Source: Narthecium ossifragum (taxonomy: Eukaryota > Streptophyta > Magnoliopsida > Dioscoreales > Nartheciaceae). From it: a DNA stretch of 64,000 bases. Numbering within the stretch: position 1 is the first letter of the stretch; each line of letters begins with the position of its first letter. The DNA lies in NCBI GenBank assembly GCA_963920575.1, contig OY986967.1, positions 25,189,648 through 25,253,647 on the forward strand, given 5' to 3'. Below the pieces are notes generated by a model. That model saw nothing but the letters and a program-made list of their open reading frames with translations, made no database searches and was not told the DNA's origin. This document shows positions 21,801-33,381 of this stretch, piece by piece. Both the position numbers and the translations under genes were made by a program.

Positions 21801-24800
21801 TCCTGTACCAATAGGTTTTCTAGGTGTGTCGCTAGTAGCCTGTTCATGAATCAGCATGACTGCATGAGTTATGCTGCTTCACCTTCCTCAGGTAGAAATA
21901 AAACAGTAAAACCACTGGATCTTAATATCATTAGGATTAAATTGCAAATATTCAATTTGTATACTTGGATTTGATTGGTTTAGCATGGGTTAATATCACG
22001 AATGTCCAAAACTGAATTTTACTCAACATAGTTATAGCAGAACTAGTGGAGTAATATAAAAATGGAAATTAAATCACATAGACTAAATGAGTTGTAAAAT
22101 TGTTTGCAGAATGCGATAGTATAGGTAAGCTCATACATTGAAGGTGAATGAGAATCTGCAGTTTTACGAGGAAGAATAAAGATAGAATTGTTTATATATC
22201 CCCTATATGCCCTTCTAGGTAGAAGTTTAGTACAGCATAAATCTGAAGTATGTGTTTCGTATTTGTGCACTAGTCTAACAAGCCCATGTTGATCTGTGTG
22301 TATACTAGCTGTGACCAGCAGCTTGACTGCATCAGTAATGTTCTCTCCAAGTTCATGTTTCCACACATGACATGAAGGAAAAGAATTATTAAGAGGACTG
22401 AAAGAATAATGAATGCTTGGATAGAAAGTACCTAAACGTGTTAGAACCATGTTGAAAACAGTTTGTTGGGGACTTTGCTCACCAACATCTGAAATTCGTA
22501 TGGGATTTTGTGGGATTTTGCGGCACAAAGTGCAATACCTCTCCCTTCCTAGTCAAAGTTCTGAAAGCACTAAAAGTCATTTGGAGTGTTAGAACTGAGG
22601 TTGGAATTTGTGCAATGTGATTGTTTCCTGCTCCACTGATCAGCATGTGTGTTTCTACAAATATTGCGGCTGGAAGATACTGTGGTCAAGGTGCTTCCCT
22701 GTCAACAGACGCAAAACATGCATAAGCAGTTCATGACTATTCTTGGCGTTGTTCAGTTGTTCTATTGTATTTGGAAATAGTAAGTTGAACATCTGAACAC
22801 TCTTGCTTTGCTCCAAAAATAAAACCAAGCAGGACTCTTTCATGTACATCAATTGGTTTTAGGTAATTTTCCTGTAAACAATAACATTTTTTTTAGATGT
22901 GATTGTATATCCTTATGTGACGAGTGTGCATGCTCCTTAATGAATGAAAACTAATCCTTGCTTAAGAATAAACAAACTAGATAATATGAGGGTCTGAAGT
23001 TGGAGCATAGTCTCAAGGGTTATGACATGGTGTCTCTAAGGGGACTTCACTACTTGACTACAATTATTTTTCTTGTTTGTTTTTCTTTTAAACTTGCTTC
23101 TTGTTATCTGCACATTTCTGGCATGGTAATGTATATGTTGTGCGAAAAAGTTATCAAGTAAAAAATATAATCTAAGCTTATGTTATTTGTTCATACTATA
23201 GCCTAGATTATTCATTTAAGATGGAGGACATAATTTGTCTTGCAGATTTCAAATCCTTAGGGAACTCATACCACATAGCGATCAAAAGAGAGATAAAGCA
23301 TCATTTCTTTTGGAGGTATAGCAAGTTTTAATGAGATTTTTACATTATTATGTAGAATCTATATTGATGAAATGCACCTTTTTTGGGCAGGTTATTGAGT
23401 ATATCCGGTTTCTCCAAGAGAAGGTGCAAAAGTATGAGACGCCGTACCCAGGATGGAATCAGGAAAATGCTTGGGTATGAATTCAGGAATCACTCCATAT
23501 GATTGAGAATAAGTTTGTTGATGTTTGCTTAATCATGATATAACCGGGATGTGGGACAACTGCAGCTGTTGATTTTTTTTAACTTCAAGAAATAGTAGTT
23601 TGTGCTCTGCCTTGACACATTTTTCATATAGACGGGGATAATTAACTTGGGTTTTCTATTTCAGCTGAGGGAAATTAGTGTGGATGGATCCCATTTGCTT
23701 GATAATATGCTTTCTATTTCTTTTTCATTCGTGAAAAAGCATTCATTTAGTCACTAATATGGAAATTACCTTCACTGCCTAAAATAGGTTCCAGTTGTCC
23801 AAGTCAATTAAGGAGTATCATGTTAGTATTAGATGTTTTTATCCTGAAATTTGCAAATGGATGCTGCAAATCAGGCCAAGTTCATAAGTACCATGTCATT
23901 ATTTTCTTTTCGTATATGTGCAATGGGAGCATTCCGCATGTGCTTATCTGATTGTGTTTTTGTGTGAGAGTTATTGATTTTCCCTTTATGTTTTCTCTAT
24001 GTTTTGGGCAGGAAAAGGTTTATTTCAGGTCAATCTGGAAAAATGCACAGGTATCTTCCGTTTGAATTCTTCTTTGAGCTTAACATAACACAGCATAAAT
24101 TTCAATAAGTCATGACGTGTCTGTCTGAAGTTTGTTGTATAACTCGTCTTTGCTACAGAATAACTGCCAAGCCCCTGGAGATGGTATAACCGATCCTTCT
24201 CAAGCACTGAAAAATGGTTCTGCTCCGCCTGGATATATGTTTTCTGGAAAGTTTGATGACACAACTACACCTGTTGCTGCAGCAATGCTCTCAAACACTC
24301 AGAATCTAACAGAATCTGATAATGTTAGCGCTGATGCCTCTTATAAAACAATGGATGCCTCCCCTGCTTTTGCGAGCAAGGCAGCTACAGGGCCTGCTGT
24401 ATTGCAGCCAAGCTTATATGCTTCAGTTGTAAGTGGGGCTAGTGTTTCCCATACACAGCAACGGCTGATTTCGGATACAGACAACACAGCATCTCAGTTG
24501 AGTAGTGATATTCTGAATGAGCAGGCAGAACTGACAATTGATGAGGGCACAATTAATGTGTCTAGCACCTATTCTCAAGGGTGAGCCTTTTTTCTTAATT
24601 TTTTCTTACTCATTTGGAGATGCAATATTAGCTGTCATAAAGTTATGAAATGAGCCAGGCAGCCATGCTTATTGTAGTTTGGCAGATATCTGATGTCTTT
24701 TGTCTTGTAGAGTGTCTTCTAATATTCTCTTTCTGTACTGTGCTTGGTAACAGGCTATTGACTTCGTTAACTCAGGCACTACAGAACTCTGGTATAGATT

Positions 24801-25814
24801 TGTCGCAAGCCACTATCTCTGTGCAGATAAATTTGGGTAAGCGTGCTGTTAGGAGGCCTACTGTTGCTACGTCCAATGCTAAGGTGAGGGTTCTTTCAGT
24901 TAATATATTGTTCTTTAATCTTTATGACAATTGAAGTGATCACTCATCACGCATGTCAGATCTCTTTCCAAGATGGCTAATGCTTGGTCACTTTGCATCG
25001 TTTCCTCTTTTAGTTTCAAGTTTACAAGGTTGACACATTGCCAGGATCAACGTTTTCATTTCACCCTTGTGGTGTTTATGTGCATGATAGTGCGGATCCA
25101 TTTCATGTTTATCTACATACCACTTATTTCTGTAGGCAGTGCCAGATACCTCAAAGAGAGTGAGCTAACTATTGCACAGTATCGGCTGTGTACTGGGGTA
25201 TTTAACATTGATTGGTAGTTCATGTAATTGACATAACGTTGTCCCATGTGTTTTTCTTCACTGATGGTAATGGATCATTCTCTTTTGTTATGTTTTTAAG
25301 CACGGTCATCATATCAGGTGGATACAACATTAGGCTTAAGAGGGTGTTTTTTCCCCACAAGATTTATTGGATTCAGAGATGAGCGTTAAATGTCTGCAAA
25401 GGAGTGAAAATGATCAGGATGAATGTTGTAGGCCACTAATATTACCGGCCATCGTCTTTTGCAACAAAGAGCAGCCTAAGCTGATTTTTATTGGTGCTGT
25501 AAACACGCATAGATACATTGGAGCACATGAATGTATAGATCCTACTGGGCTCCCTACATACATTAGCATAGATAAGTGCAATTCATGAACATTTAATCTA
25601 GAGTTGCGCTGATGTTATGCAGATATTAGTTTTTGTTAGTGGCTTTCAGGGTTTGACATATGCGGTCACCCTAATTCTGAGTATGATGTATTGCTCTTTA
25701 CAGGATAATGATGACCCTTTATCTGGTAATCTTGTGATGGGGCACTCAAGGGTGGCAAGCAGTGGCGAGGATTCCGAACAAATCCTAAAGAAGCGTAAAC
25801 TTGATAAGAGCTAG
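18881..25814 (+). CDS. BIM1: BIM1-like bHLH transcription factor (529 aa, 12 exons)
   Basis: Exons: 18881-18899, 18985-19074, 19346-19684, 20748-20814, 20936-21051, 21296-21398, 23246-23315, 23391-23474, 24012-24050, 24159-24580, 24754-24883, 25704-25814. All junction phases agree and give one 529-residue frame. The N-terminal region has two THDFL motifs (residues 11-15 and 42-46) and [18 protein letters not shown], both typical of BIM1 proteins. An acidic [10 protein letters not shown] stretch follows. The bHLH is at about 230-282 ([43 protein letters not shown]), with His231, Glu235 and Arg239 for E-box contact. The C-terminal [19 protein letters not shown] block is conserved in BIM1/2. BIM proteins partner BES1/BZR1 in brassinosteroid-regulated transcription in the nucleus. 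Intron 6 (21399-23245) has a GC donor (ACAG|gcaagt). A shorter BIM2-like product from the ATG at 20958 is possible. Confidence 0.93.
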
Positions 25815-26411
25815 CGATGGGGGCAGTCCCTTTTCATCATCATTGCTCAACTCCGAGAATGAATGAATTGTACATGTGTAACTTTACCCTTGCAGTTTTC
25901 CTGGACTTATAACTGCAGGGTATTCTTTCATTTGTGCGGCTTTAACTTATTTGAGAGAGGCTTCCATTACTGATTGAGAAGCTGCTTTTCCTTTCAGGCT
26001 TCCATTCATATGAGAAGTTTCTCTTTCTCAGAAAACTCAACCGATGTAAGATGCCTTTGTAACCCTTTTCTTTTCTTGTGCTCCAAGCCTCCATGTGTTA
26101 TTGAAGGAATGTCGGTTCCATTTTTCCTTCTCCATTTATGTTGTATAATTTGGCTTCAAGATAGTAACATGAGATGTTCCCACGTGGACTTCCAAGTCAC
26201 GGTGTACCTCCCAGCGCATATGTGGCGCTTGGCGGCCGGCGCATGTTGCTGACGTGTCCTCCGACATGTCCAGGTGTACACCATCCCAACTCCTCCCCTA
26301 CATAGAAACAACCAACCGACTCTTCTCTATTTTATCCCCATCAATCCTCTCTCAAGACCTTCCAAGTTCCATCCTCTAGTAACTGAGAGAGCTATAGAGA
26401 GAGAGAGAGGA
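25815..26411 (+). other. BIM1 3' flank and TIC20 promoter
   Basis: Holds the 3' untranslated region of the bHLH gene, then the short intergenic space before the next plus-strand gene. A GA run (gagagagagag, 26397-26407) sits just before the TIC20 start codon. I see no other feature. Confidence 0.4.
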
Positions 26412-27044
26412 ATGGCCTCCTCTCTTCTCTCCTTCACCCCTCATCTCCTCCCCCACTTCCTCTCTCCACCCTTCCATCCCCACCACTCCCACCCCTTCGG
26501 CGCGAAGCCCAGCAACCCCAAGAATCCCATTCCCCGCCTCGCCAACAACCGGCGCGGGGGCACCAACGACCCTGTCTCCCCTCCCGACCGCCTCATCTCC
26601 GCCACCTGCTACCTCTACCCCTTCCTCGACGGCATCCGCCACGGCCGCCACCTCCTCGCCCAGCTCCCCTTCCTCTCCGCCCCGCTCCACCCCCTCCTCC
26701 CCGCCGCCCGCCTCTTCCACTCCTCCCCCCTCACCCCCTTCCTCCTCTTCCTCACCCTCTACTTCGCCATCGTCCGCAACACCGACACCTTCTCCCGCTT
26801 TGTCCGGTTCAACGCGATGCAGGCCGTCGTCCTCGACGTCCTCCTCATCTTCCCCGACCTCCTCGAGAGCTCGTTCCAGACCCAGGCCGGTGATGGGGTC
26901 GGGTTCGACTTCTTCACCAGCGTCGATAACACAGTGTTCTTGTTCTTGCTCGTCTCCCTCATCTACGGCTCGGCTTCTTGCTTGCTTGGGCAGGTGCCGA
27001 GGTTGCCCATCGTTGCCGAAGCTGCCGACAGGCAGGTGCTCTGA
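26412..27044 (+). CDS. TIC20-II: TIC20-II-like chloroplast inner-envelope protein (210 aa)
   Basis: Single-exon frame from the ATG in aggaatggcctcc to TGA. Residues 1 to about 55 are rich in Ser, Pro, His and Arg with almost no acidic residues, as expected of a chloroplast transit peptide. The family domain begins at PPDRLISATCYLYPFLDGI (about residues 57-75). Hydrophobic segments lie at about 61-77, 108-122, 135-150 and 174-192, giving the four-helix layout of TIC20/Ycf60 proteins. FVRFNAMQAVVLDVLLIF (130-147) is the most typical motif. TIC20 proteins belong to the protein import apparatus of the chloroplast inner envelope. Codons are strongly GC-rich at third positions. An in-frame upstream start near 26274 exists, but it lacks transit-like composition and lies in the leader. 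Confidence 0.88.
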   Translation: MASSLLSFTPHLLPHFLSPPFHPHHSHPFGAKPSNPKNPIPRLANNRRGGTNDPVSPPDRLISATCYLYPFLDGIRHGRHLLAQLPFLSAPLHPLLPAARLFHSSPLTPFLLFLTLYFAIVRNTDTFSRFVRFNAMQAVVLDVLLIFPDLLESSFQTQAGDGVGFDFFTSVDNTVFLFLLVSLIYGSASCLLGQVPRLPIVAEAADRQVL

Positions 27045-30000
27045 TGATGATGCTGTGATGTGATTCCCGCAATGACATGGGAGGTGAGTCTCCTGCTCTG
27101 CATCATCTCGCTTTCTCGATTGTTTTGTATTGCTTAGTAGTTAGTACTTGAACTCGAGCTGGAAGAGTTGGAAATTTTAGAGCTAGGGTTAGTTCGAGAT
27201 GGGAAAAACGTCGTTTTTGAGCAGAATTGAGCTGGAATCTGTAAAACGGGTAGGATTCGTTGCGAATCCTTGTATTTTTGTCTCGTGAGGTTTAAGGAAG
27301 ATGATTTTGAGGTGGTTTAACAATTTAAGTTGTGATTTATGGACGCAATTGTTCTTCATAATACGTGCAATTGGTAATTGCTTTGGTGTGACTGGAAAGC
27401 TAAGTTTGATTGAAATGTATGAGATTTTGGTTATATGTTTGAAGGAAATTGCTATGCTCTTGAACTACATGCTAGATGCTGTTTTAGTCCGTGCTTTTTA
27501 TCACCCATGGGCCATGGCATCTGTCTCGTTTCTGTATACTTGTGTAATAGAAAATTAAGCTGATGGCATGGATACGGGTCAGTATCTGATTTAGTTTTGC
27601 CTTTGCTTTTGATAGTAATGGCTTGAGAATTTTTGCTCTAACTGTGTATCATCATATTCCTCATGGAGAAACACATCCTGAGAAATATGGCTATAGTTTG
27701 AAATCTTTGTTTCCCTTTTTTTTTGTTTGAGTAAAACTGCTTCAGCAAATTGATTAATGTTGTTTTGGAAAAGTTTTGCTTATAATACTTCAGTTGCTCA
27801 TTTATTTCTTTTTGGATTTAGGCAGACAGTTTTCTAAAATATTCATTCTGCTTCTTGCTAGTTTAGTTGATTAACTTTTATTTCCTCTCTTTATAACAAT
27901 AGCTGTTAGTCACATAAATTTGAGTCTTATGAAACTCGATTCTATTTTCTTTCGAGACAATTCGTAAGCAATTGGAAAAGTAACTAATGACAATTTTAGA
28001 AAGAGAAATCTCGGTCTCAACCCTGCCCGTGTCCTCTCTTCTATTTACATGCTGTATGTTTTAAAATCTAAGGGGTTGATTTCTGGGTTGTCCTTGTGTG
28101 TTTGTGGTTTAAGAAACGACATTAGGCTACTAGCTTTTGATGAATGGGGAATAATTACTGATTTAGAAGCAAAAAAAAATTAGTGGGAAAACTTATAACT
28201 TATACCACTATACTGGGGTGTTATTGTTGAAATAGATGGGGCGAATTGACTGATACAAGGCACAAAAATACTACACAGGAGGTAACTGGTCCACCAGAAG
28301 AACAGCATCACGAGGAGATTAATTCCTCCCTCCCTCTGAATGTTGAACGTTCTTGGCAAGATAATCTGCCTGCACATTTGAGATCTCTGGATATGCACAT
28401 GAAAACCACCTTCTCCAACCGCTGCTTATCCGGCAGACAATCTTAAAGATCGCCTTTAACTCAGGTGGCTGTACCACCTGCCCATTGACAGTGCCAGTTG
28501 CTGCAACAAGATACGGAGATCATCCTTCTTTCACATGTCCTAATTGGATTTTGCATTATAAAAACTAGTTCAACCTCTTTTTCGCTTCCTGCTTCGACTA
28601 TGTTTGCTGTCAACCTTTTCAGCTGGCCACTCCAAGAAAAAGAGGCCACATCGGTTCCTCTTTTCTGAATCACATTTTGAGAAGTGTCCCTTTTGCCCAC
28701 AAATTCTATTATGTGCGTTGTGGAATGCATTTTAGGATTAACTCATAGTGTCTTAGATTGTTGTTTCCATGATTAGATCCATTGTACCTTGGTAACTATA
28801 GACGCGCACTTGTTTGCAGAAAGTAGTTACAATTGCTGTCACTTATACTGTCATTCATCTTTTTTACTGAATGATTATGAAGGTTAGTAACTTGTTTTCG
28901 CTACTCTCCTGCTTGTCTTGCTCAAGAAGAAAAGATTAACCTTTGGTAATGTCAGCTGTGGATTATCCTCTAGGAAGTGGCTTCTGGAGGGGTATGACTT
29001 CAGATGCTTCCTCTGTATGCTGTCAAGATTGCTGTAATACATGCCCTATGCTCCACCTGATGTTAATTACGCTTCGCCTTGAAGGAGTGAACCATTTCTC
29101 CCTTGGCTGAAGCAAGTGGAGGTTAAAATTTTATTCATTCCTAGTGCTTCCGAAGAAAAGCATGCTGGAATCAAGCAGTTTACTAGAAGAACAGATTTAT
29201 TTATTTCTCTCGCCGAATGAGAAAAATAGCAAGTTGATCAAAGACTAGAATCTTTGTGAATGCTTTATATACTTCTGTAGAAAAGTAACTGCTAGAATGA
29301 GAAGGATATATCTATCCCTTACTCTGTCCTTGAAAAGTATCTTAGGAAGAAAAGTTTGATGATCCTGCAATAATAACAGATCGCTGACATATACTAGAGA
29401 AAAAATTTAATAAAATCCAAGTTATTGTAATGTTGGTATTGTTAAGATAATTGCACTCAGTTTCGATGACTACAATCACTCCGACATGGCAACATAGATA
29501 TCTTTCTTCTGAAGTTAGAGCAGTTATGCTGAGACAATGAAGTAGCTTTTGAAGTTTTGACGTAAAGGAGTTGTATTTATTGTCTCTGATAAAATCCTGA
29601 TATGGATTTAGTCTACATTAGCTGAACAGTTTCTCCAGTTCATAGAAACTTAACATTTTATTGATACATCTGCGAATGATGAGAACATATGCCTCCTCCC
29701 TGGCTTTGTCTCGGATAAGAGTAGCAATCTTAGGTAGGACTGAACCGAGAAATAGGAACGTTCCGTTAATGTTCAGATGAATCTCATCTCACCCAGGTAC
29801 ATATGATGCGTGGCTTTTTTCTTCTTCTTTCTTCGATCGGCTGAGCCTATTACCCACTCAAGCTTAGGGATGCAAATGCATTAACTTATCGACTTTTGCT
29901 AATTCAAATTTACGTACTTGTACCAGCATCACATCAGACCTGGCTCGCCCCCCACCATAGATTCTCCAACATAATTCTTTTGTATAATTTTGGTTTGGTG

Positions 30001-30645
30001 ATCCCCCCATTGTATACCAACCATATCATGAACTAAGACCGGAAGAGTAAGACAACTTTGCCACCAACCGGGCTTGATCAAAATTTTAGATTTTGCTGTG
30101 CAGTGATCTTTTGCTGTGCAATGATTAAGTCCCAACCCGACCCACAATAGATGAAATCTCCTCTTCTTTACCCAAAACATGTTCTGGGTCAGGCTTGGTC
30201 ACAGATGTAAGCCCGGTAACCTGACCCGAGCCGGGATTGGGAACTTGGGAAATTTTTGTTTTTTAACCTTGATGTAAACCCGGATTGAGCCCGAATTTGC
30301 TAGGTTGCTGCAAAGGAAATCTGGTTTCTTGATTCCATTTGCTACCAATTGAACCTATTTCTTATTCGCATTCTTGTTCTTGTTCCCATTCGCCTCACAT
30401 TCTGATTTCAGTCACAACCAAATAACGAATATCTAATCCGCACAATTCTCAATTCTCATGACAAAGCTGGCTCTCAATTGGATTCTAGCCCATTTGTGCT
30501 AATGGACTGTTGCTTGTCTTTTTTAATGTAATAGAATCAAATAGTTCAAGTTGCCCAAGTGATCCGTAATCCATGAAGCCCGAGAACTTTTTGTAAGTTT
30601 TTCTAATGGGTTTGCTGTAAGGAACTAACGGATTCTCGTGCCCTG
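27045..30645. other. Intergenic, no gene recognised
   Basis: A GT donor-like site (gggaggtgagtctcc, near 27079) follows the TIC20 stop and might start a 3'-UTR intron. A 66-codon frame at 28246-28446 has no recognisable family. The remainder is AT-rich. A nearly repeated ctaacggattctc / ctagcggattctc motif near 30625 and 30648 precedes the LINE insertion. Confidence 0.35.
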
Positions 30646-32288
30646 AACTAGCGGATTCTCATTTATATGGGGAGGAAGAGGCTCTGGGCTTTCAAACATC
30701 CACTGGGACATCCTGTGTTCTAAGAAAGAGGCTGGTGGTGCGGCTCTCAGGCACCTTCCCACCTGGCAAAAGGCGCTTAGAACGTTGAGAGCTGCGAGGC
30801 TTCTTCCAGGTTAAGTGTCTATATGGAAGGCGGTGACTAGGGGGAAATATGGTTGGCAAGGTGTTCTTCCATCTGAGAAGACATGTAAAGGAGCCTCGCC
30901 GGGTTGGAGGAGCATATGCAGGGCAACGCAGGGACTACGATTAGGGATGAAATGGAAACCAGGTACCAGGAGCAAGATAAATGTTTGCAAGGATTGGTGG
31001 ATCCTTGACCTCCCCATAAACCGCAAACCCACGTTCCTCAATATGAAAATGATGTCAGAGAGGATGGCAGTAGGGAATCTCATGGACAGACAAGGTCGCT
31101 GGCGGAGCAGAAAGATCAGGAGGATGCTCCTTACCTGGGTAGCAGAACAGGTGTTGGCCACTCCTATCGGCTCTATGGAGGAAGGAGATCGATATGTATG
31201 GGTGCAGGAGGCGCAGGGTAGGATCTCATCAGCCTCAGCATACTTGTTGCTGGACGAATAGGGGAAAACATGGGAGGTGATGAACTCAGAGTTTAGATGG
31301 AATTCAATCTGGAAGGGGCCGTTTGGACCGAGGGTTCGCACGTTCCTATGGAAGCTATGCCATGGGAAGGTTCCTACGAAGGAAGGCCTACTGAGAATTG
31401 GAGTGGCGGAGGACGCGATCTGCCCTACATGCAGAGATGGTGTGGAATCAGTCTTCCACCTGTTCCTTGGTTGCGCTGAATCCCAGGATGTATGGAAGCG
31501 GATCTTTGGAAGGGATGAAGTCTTCAGAAGAACTAGAGGATGGGAGGAATGGAAAGATGTACTCCAGAGACCTACTAACTCGGATAGTTGGAGAGAACGC
31601 AAAGCAAAGGTAGGCTATGGCTTGTGGTTGCTTTGGAAAAACAGAAACATAGTACTATTTGATGGAGGTGGAGACTCCCCTGTCGTTCTTGCCAGAACAA
31701 TCTTATGGCAAGCTAAGGAATGGGAAATGAAAGGAAGAGGAAACAAGAAGGAAAGGCCTGAAAGGGACGGTTTTGTGGTCATCAAAATCGATGCAACGTT
31801 TTGTGCGATCTCGGGTGTAGCCGGATTTGGGGCTGTCTGTCAAGAAGAAGAAGGTAGACCGGGTTGGAGTGTAGAGGAAGGAGGAACTGCCAGCAATCCT
31901 ATGGACGCCGAGCTCACTGCGATGGCAATTGCGGTGGAGAAAGCAAAACTCCGGGGCGCCAAACGGGTGATAATGGAGTCGGATGCGAAAGACCTTGTTG
32001 AGTGCCTTAATGGTCGGAGGGGATGGCCGGTCAATCTACGAGGACGTCTTCAACAAGTGTGTTGGTCAATGGCGGAGCTAGAGCAGATAGTTATCAGACA
32101 TATTCCTCGCGAGGAGAATCAAGAAGCAGACCGGCTTGCGAGAGCAGGGGCAAGACGTGCAGCCCAATTTTGATGTATAGGTTGCTCATGTAAGGAGGCT
32201 CACCAAGTTGTGAGAATTTTGTAATTTGTTATTTCCCCAGCCCTAGGGCTCAACTTGTCAAAAAAAAAAAAACTAGCGGATTCTCATT
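30646..32288 (+). mobile_element. 5'-truncated LINE with poly-A tail and 18-bp target-site duplication
   Basis: The 18-bp sequence aactagcggattctcatt occurs at 30646-30663 and 32271-32288. It brackets a 1.6-kb body (30664-32270) that ends in an A run (about 32259-32270). This is the signature of target-primed reverse transcription. The body encodes the end of a LINE polyprotein: a zinc-binding RT region (FLWKLCHGKVPTKEGLL, CPTCRDGVESVFHLFLGC) and an RNase H domain with all four acidic positions (KIDATF, DAELTAMAIAVEK, ESDAKDLVE, NQEADRLARAG). One in-frame TAG interrupts it near 31259. Perfect duplications indicate a fairly recent insertion. Confidence 0.92.
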
Positions 32289-32399
32289 GCCTGGCACAGT
32301 TTAATCGGACGGTCATCTCACTCCTAAAATGTAGCTACGCTATGTACGACCAAGCAACAATAACAAAACTGTAGCTTAAATTTCATAAACAATTCAATT

Positions 32400-32781
32400 C
32401 TCGAGTACCAGTTTTTTTTTTTTTTTTTTTTGATTAGTTGAGCTCGAAAGTTAAGGATTATTTACAAGGTCAGGGGGAGGGAATCTAACCCCTCCTCTGC
32501 GTGTCAGCAAAACCGGTGTCCGCAACCCGACACCATCTGGTGACCCTATCAGTCATAACATTGTCATTTCTACTAATATGCAACATACAAACAGACTCAA
32601 ACCCCATGAATAAACTCCAGACCAACCTCATCAACTTTTCCTCCTCTATGGGCCAGACCTTCTGACCTCCCTGGACCCTCACAACCTCTTTGGCATCTGA
32701 CTCAATGATGATACGCTTCCCCCCCTCTCATTGGCCCATTTCAGAGCTCGACGCACACCCTCCATCTCAGCCTCGAGTACC
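32400..32781 (-). mobile_element. Short 5'-truncated LINE 3' end, opposite orientation
   Basis: A T run at 32411-32431 marks a poly-A tail on the minus strand. The minus strand reads EMEGVRRALKWANE, then ESDAKEVVRVQGGQKVW, then LVWSLFMGFESVCMLHISRN, the C-terminal RNase H part of a LINE. The ends are flanked by a 10-bp direct repeat, ctcgagtacc (32400-32409 and 32772-32781). It lies about 110 bases from the plus-strand LINE but is a different insertion. Confidence 0.75.
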
Positions 32782-32865
32782 CATTGATATCATCGTCTAA
32801 TATGTACTTTTACCAAAATTTTTAAATAATCTTTCTCGGATTTTCAGAGATATGATGCAAAAAAT

Positions 32866-33381
32866 CTAAGAACTCACTTGATCACAGTATAAACAATCCA
32901 CATGACATGTGTTGGAAAAAGGCCAAGAGTGACCCCAATATCCCTGATGATAATTAGCAACCTGATGACCGGCCCCACCAGCAACCCTACAACCAAGAAC
33001 ACCACCACCAACAATCCTGACCAACAACAAAAGCAAACCCAAATTTAGCCAAGTAAAAAGCTCCACCAAGCAACCCAAATCCCCCAAACCTTTCGGTGCG
33101 CCGATGAAAAGAGTCAAGCATAAGGCAAAGATGATATAAACCACCTCAAGAAACTTGACAGTGACTCGATCCAGTGGCGCCACATAGTTGGTTTTGAACC
33201 AACTCACTATCGAAGTTCTTAAAGATGATGACATACTCTCCGGCGAAGTGATTAGAGCAATACCATATACAATCAATAACTGCGAACCTCCATAGCAAGA
33301 GGAAAGAAACAGCCAAGAAGAAGAAACCCTAAAAGATGGAAGATAAGAGAGAGAGTTGGAATCGATGAAAAAAGAGAGCAT
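32866..33381 (-). CDS. Hypothetical membrane protein (171 aa)
   Basis: One uninterrupted frame starts at the ATG complementary to 33379-33381. It shows hydrophobic segments at QLLIVYGIALIT, FLEVVYIIFALCLTLFIG and LVELFTWLNLGLLLLLVRIV, so two or three membrane helices. An SFSLSYLP-like Ser-rich start precedes them, and a Gly/His-rich tail (GAGHQVANYHQGYWGHSW) follows. Amino-acid composition and the clean alternation of helices and loops look protein-like rather than random. I do not recognise the family, and a transposon-derived or decayed origin remains possible because LINE fragments lie right beside it. Confidence 0.4.
   Translation of the reverse strand: MLSFFIDSNSLSYLPSFRVSSSWLFLSSCYGGSQLLIVYGIALITSPESMSSSLRTSIVSWFKTNYVAPLDRVTVKFLEVVYIIFALCLTLFIGAPKGLGDLGCLVELFTWLNLGLLLLLVRIVGGGVLGCRVAGGAGHQVANYHQGYWGHSWPFSNTCHVDCLYCDQVSS

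Noticed and set aside
28246..28446. 66-codon frame downstream of TIC20
   Set aside because: No domain, no splice signals linking it to a neighbour, and no family resemblance. Left as intergenic.
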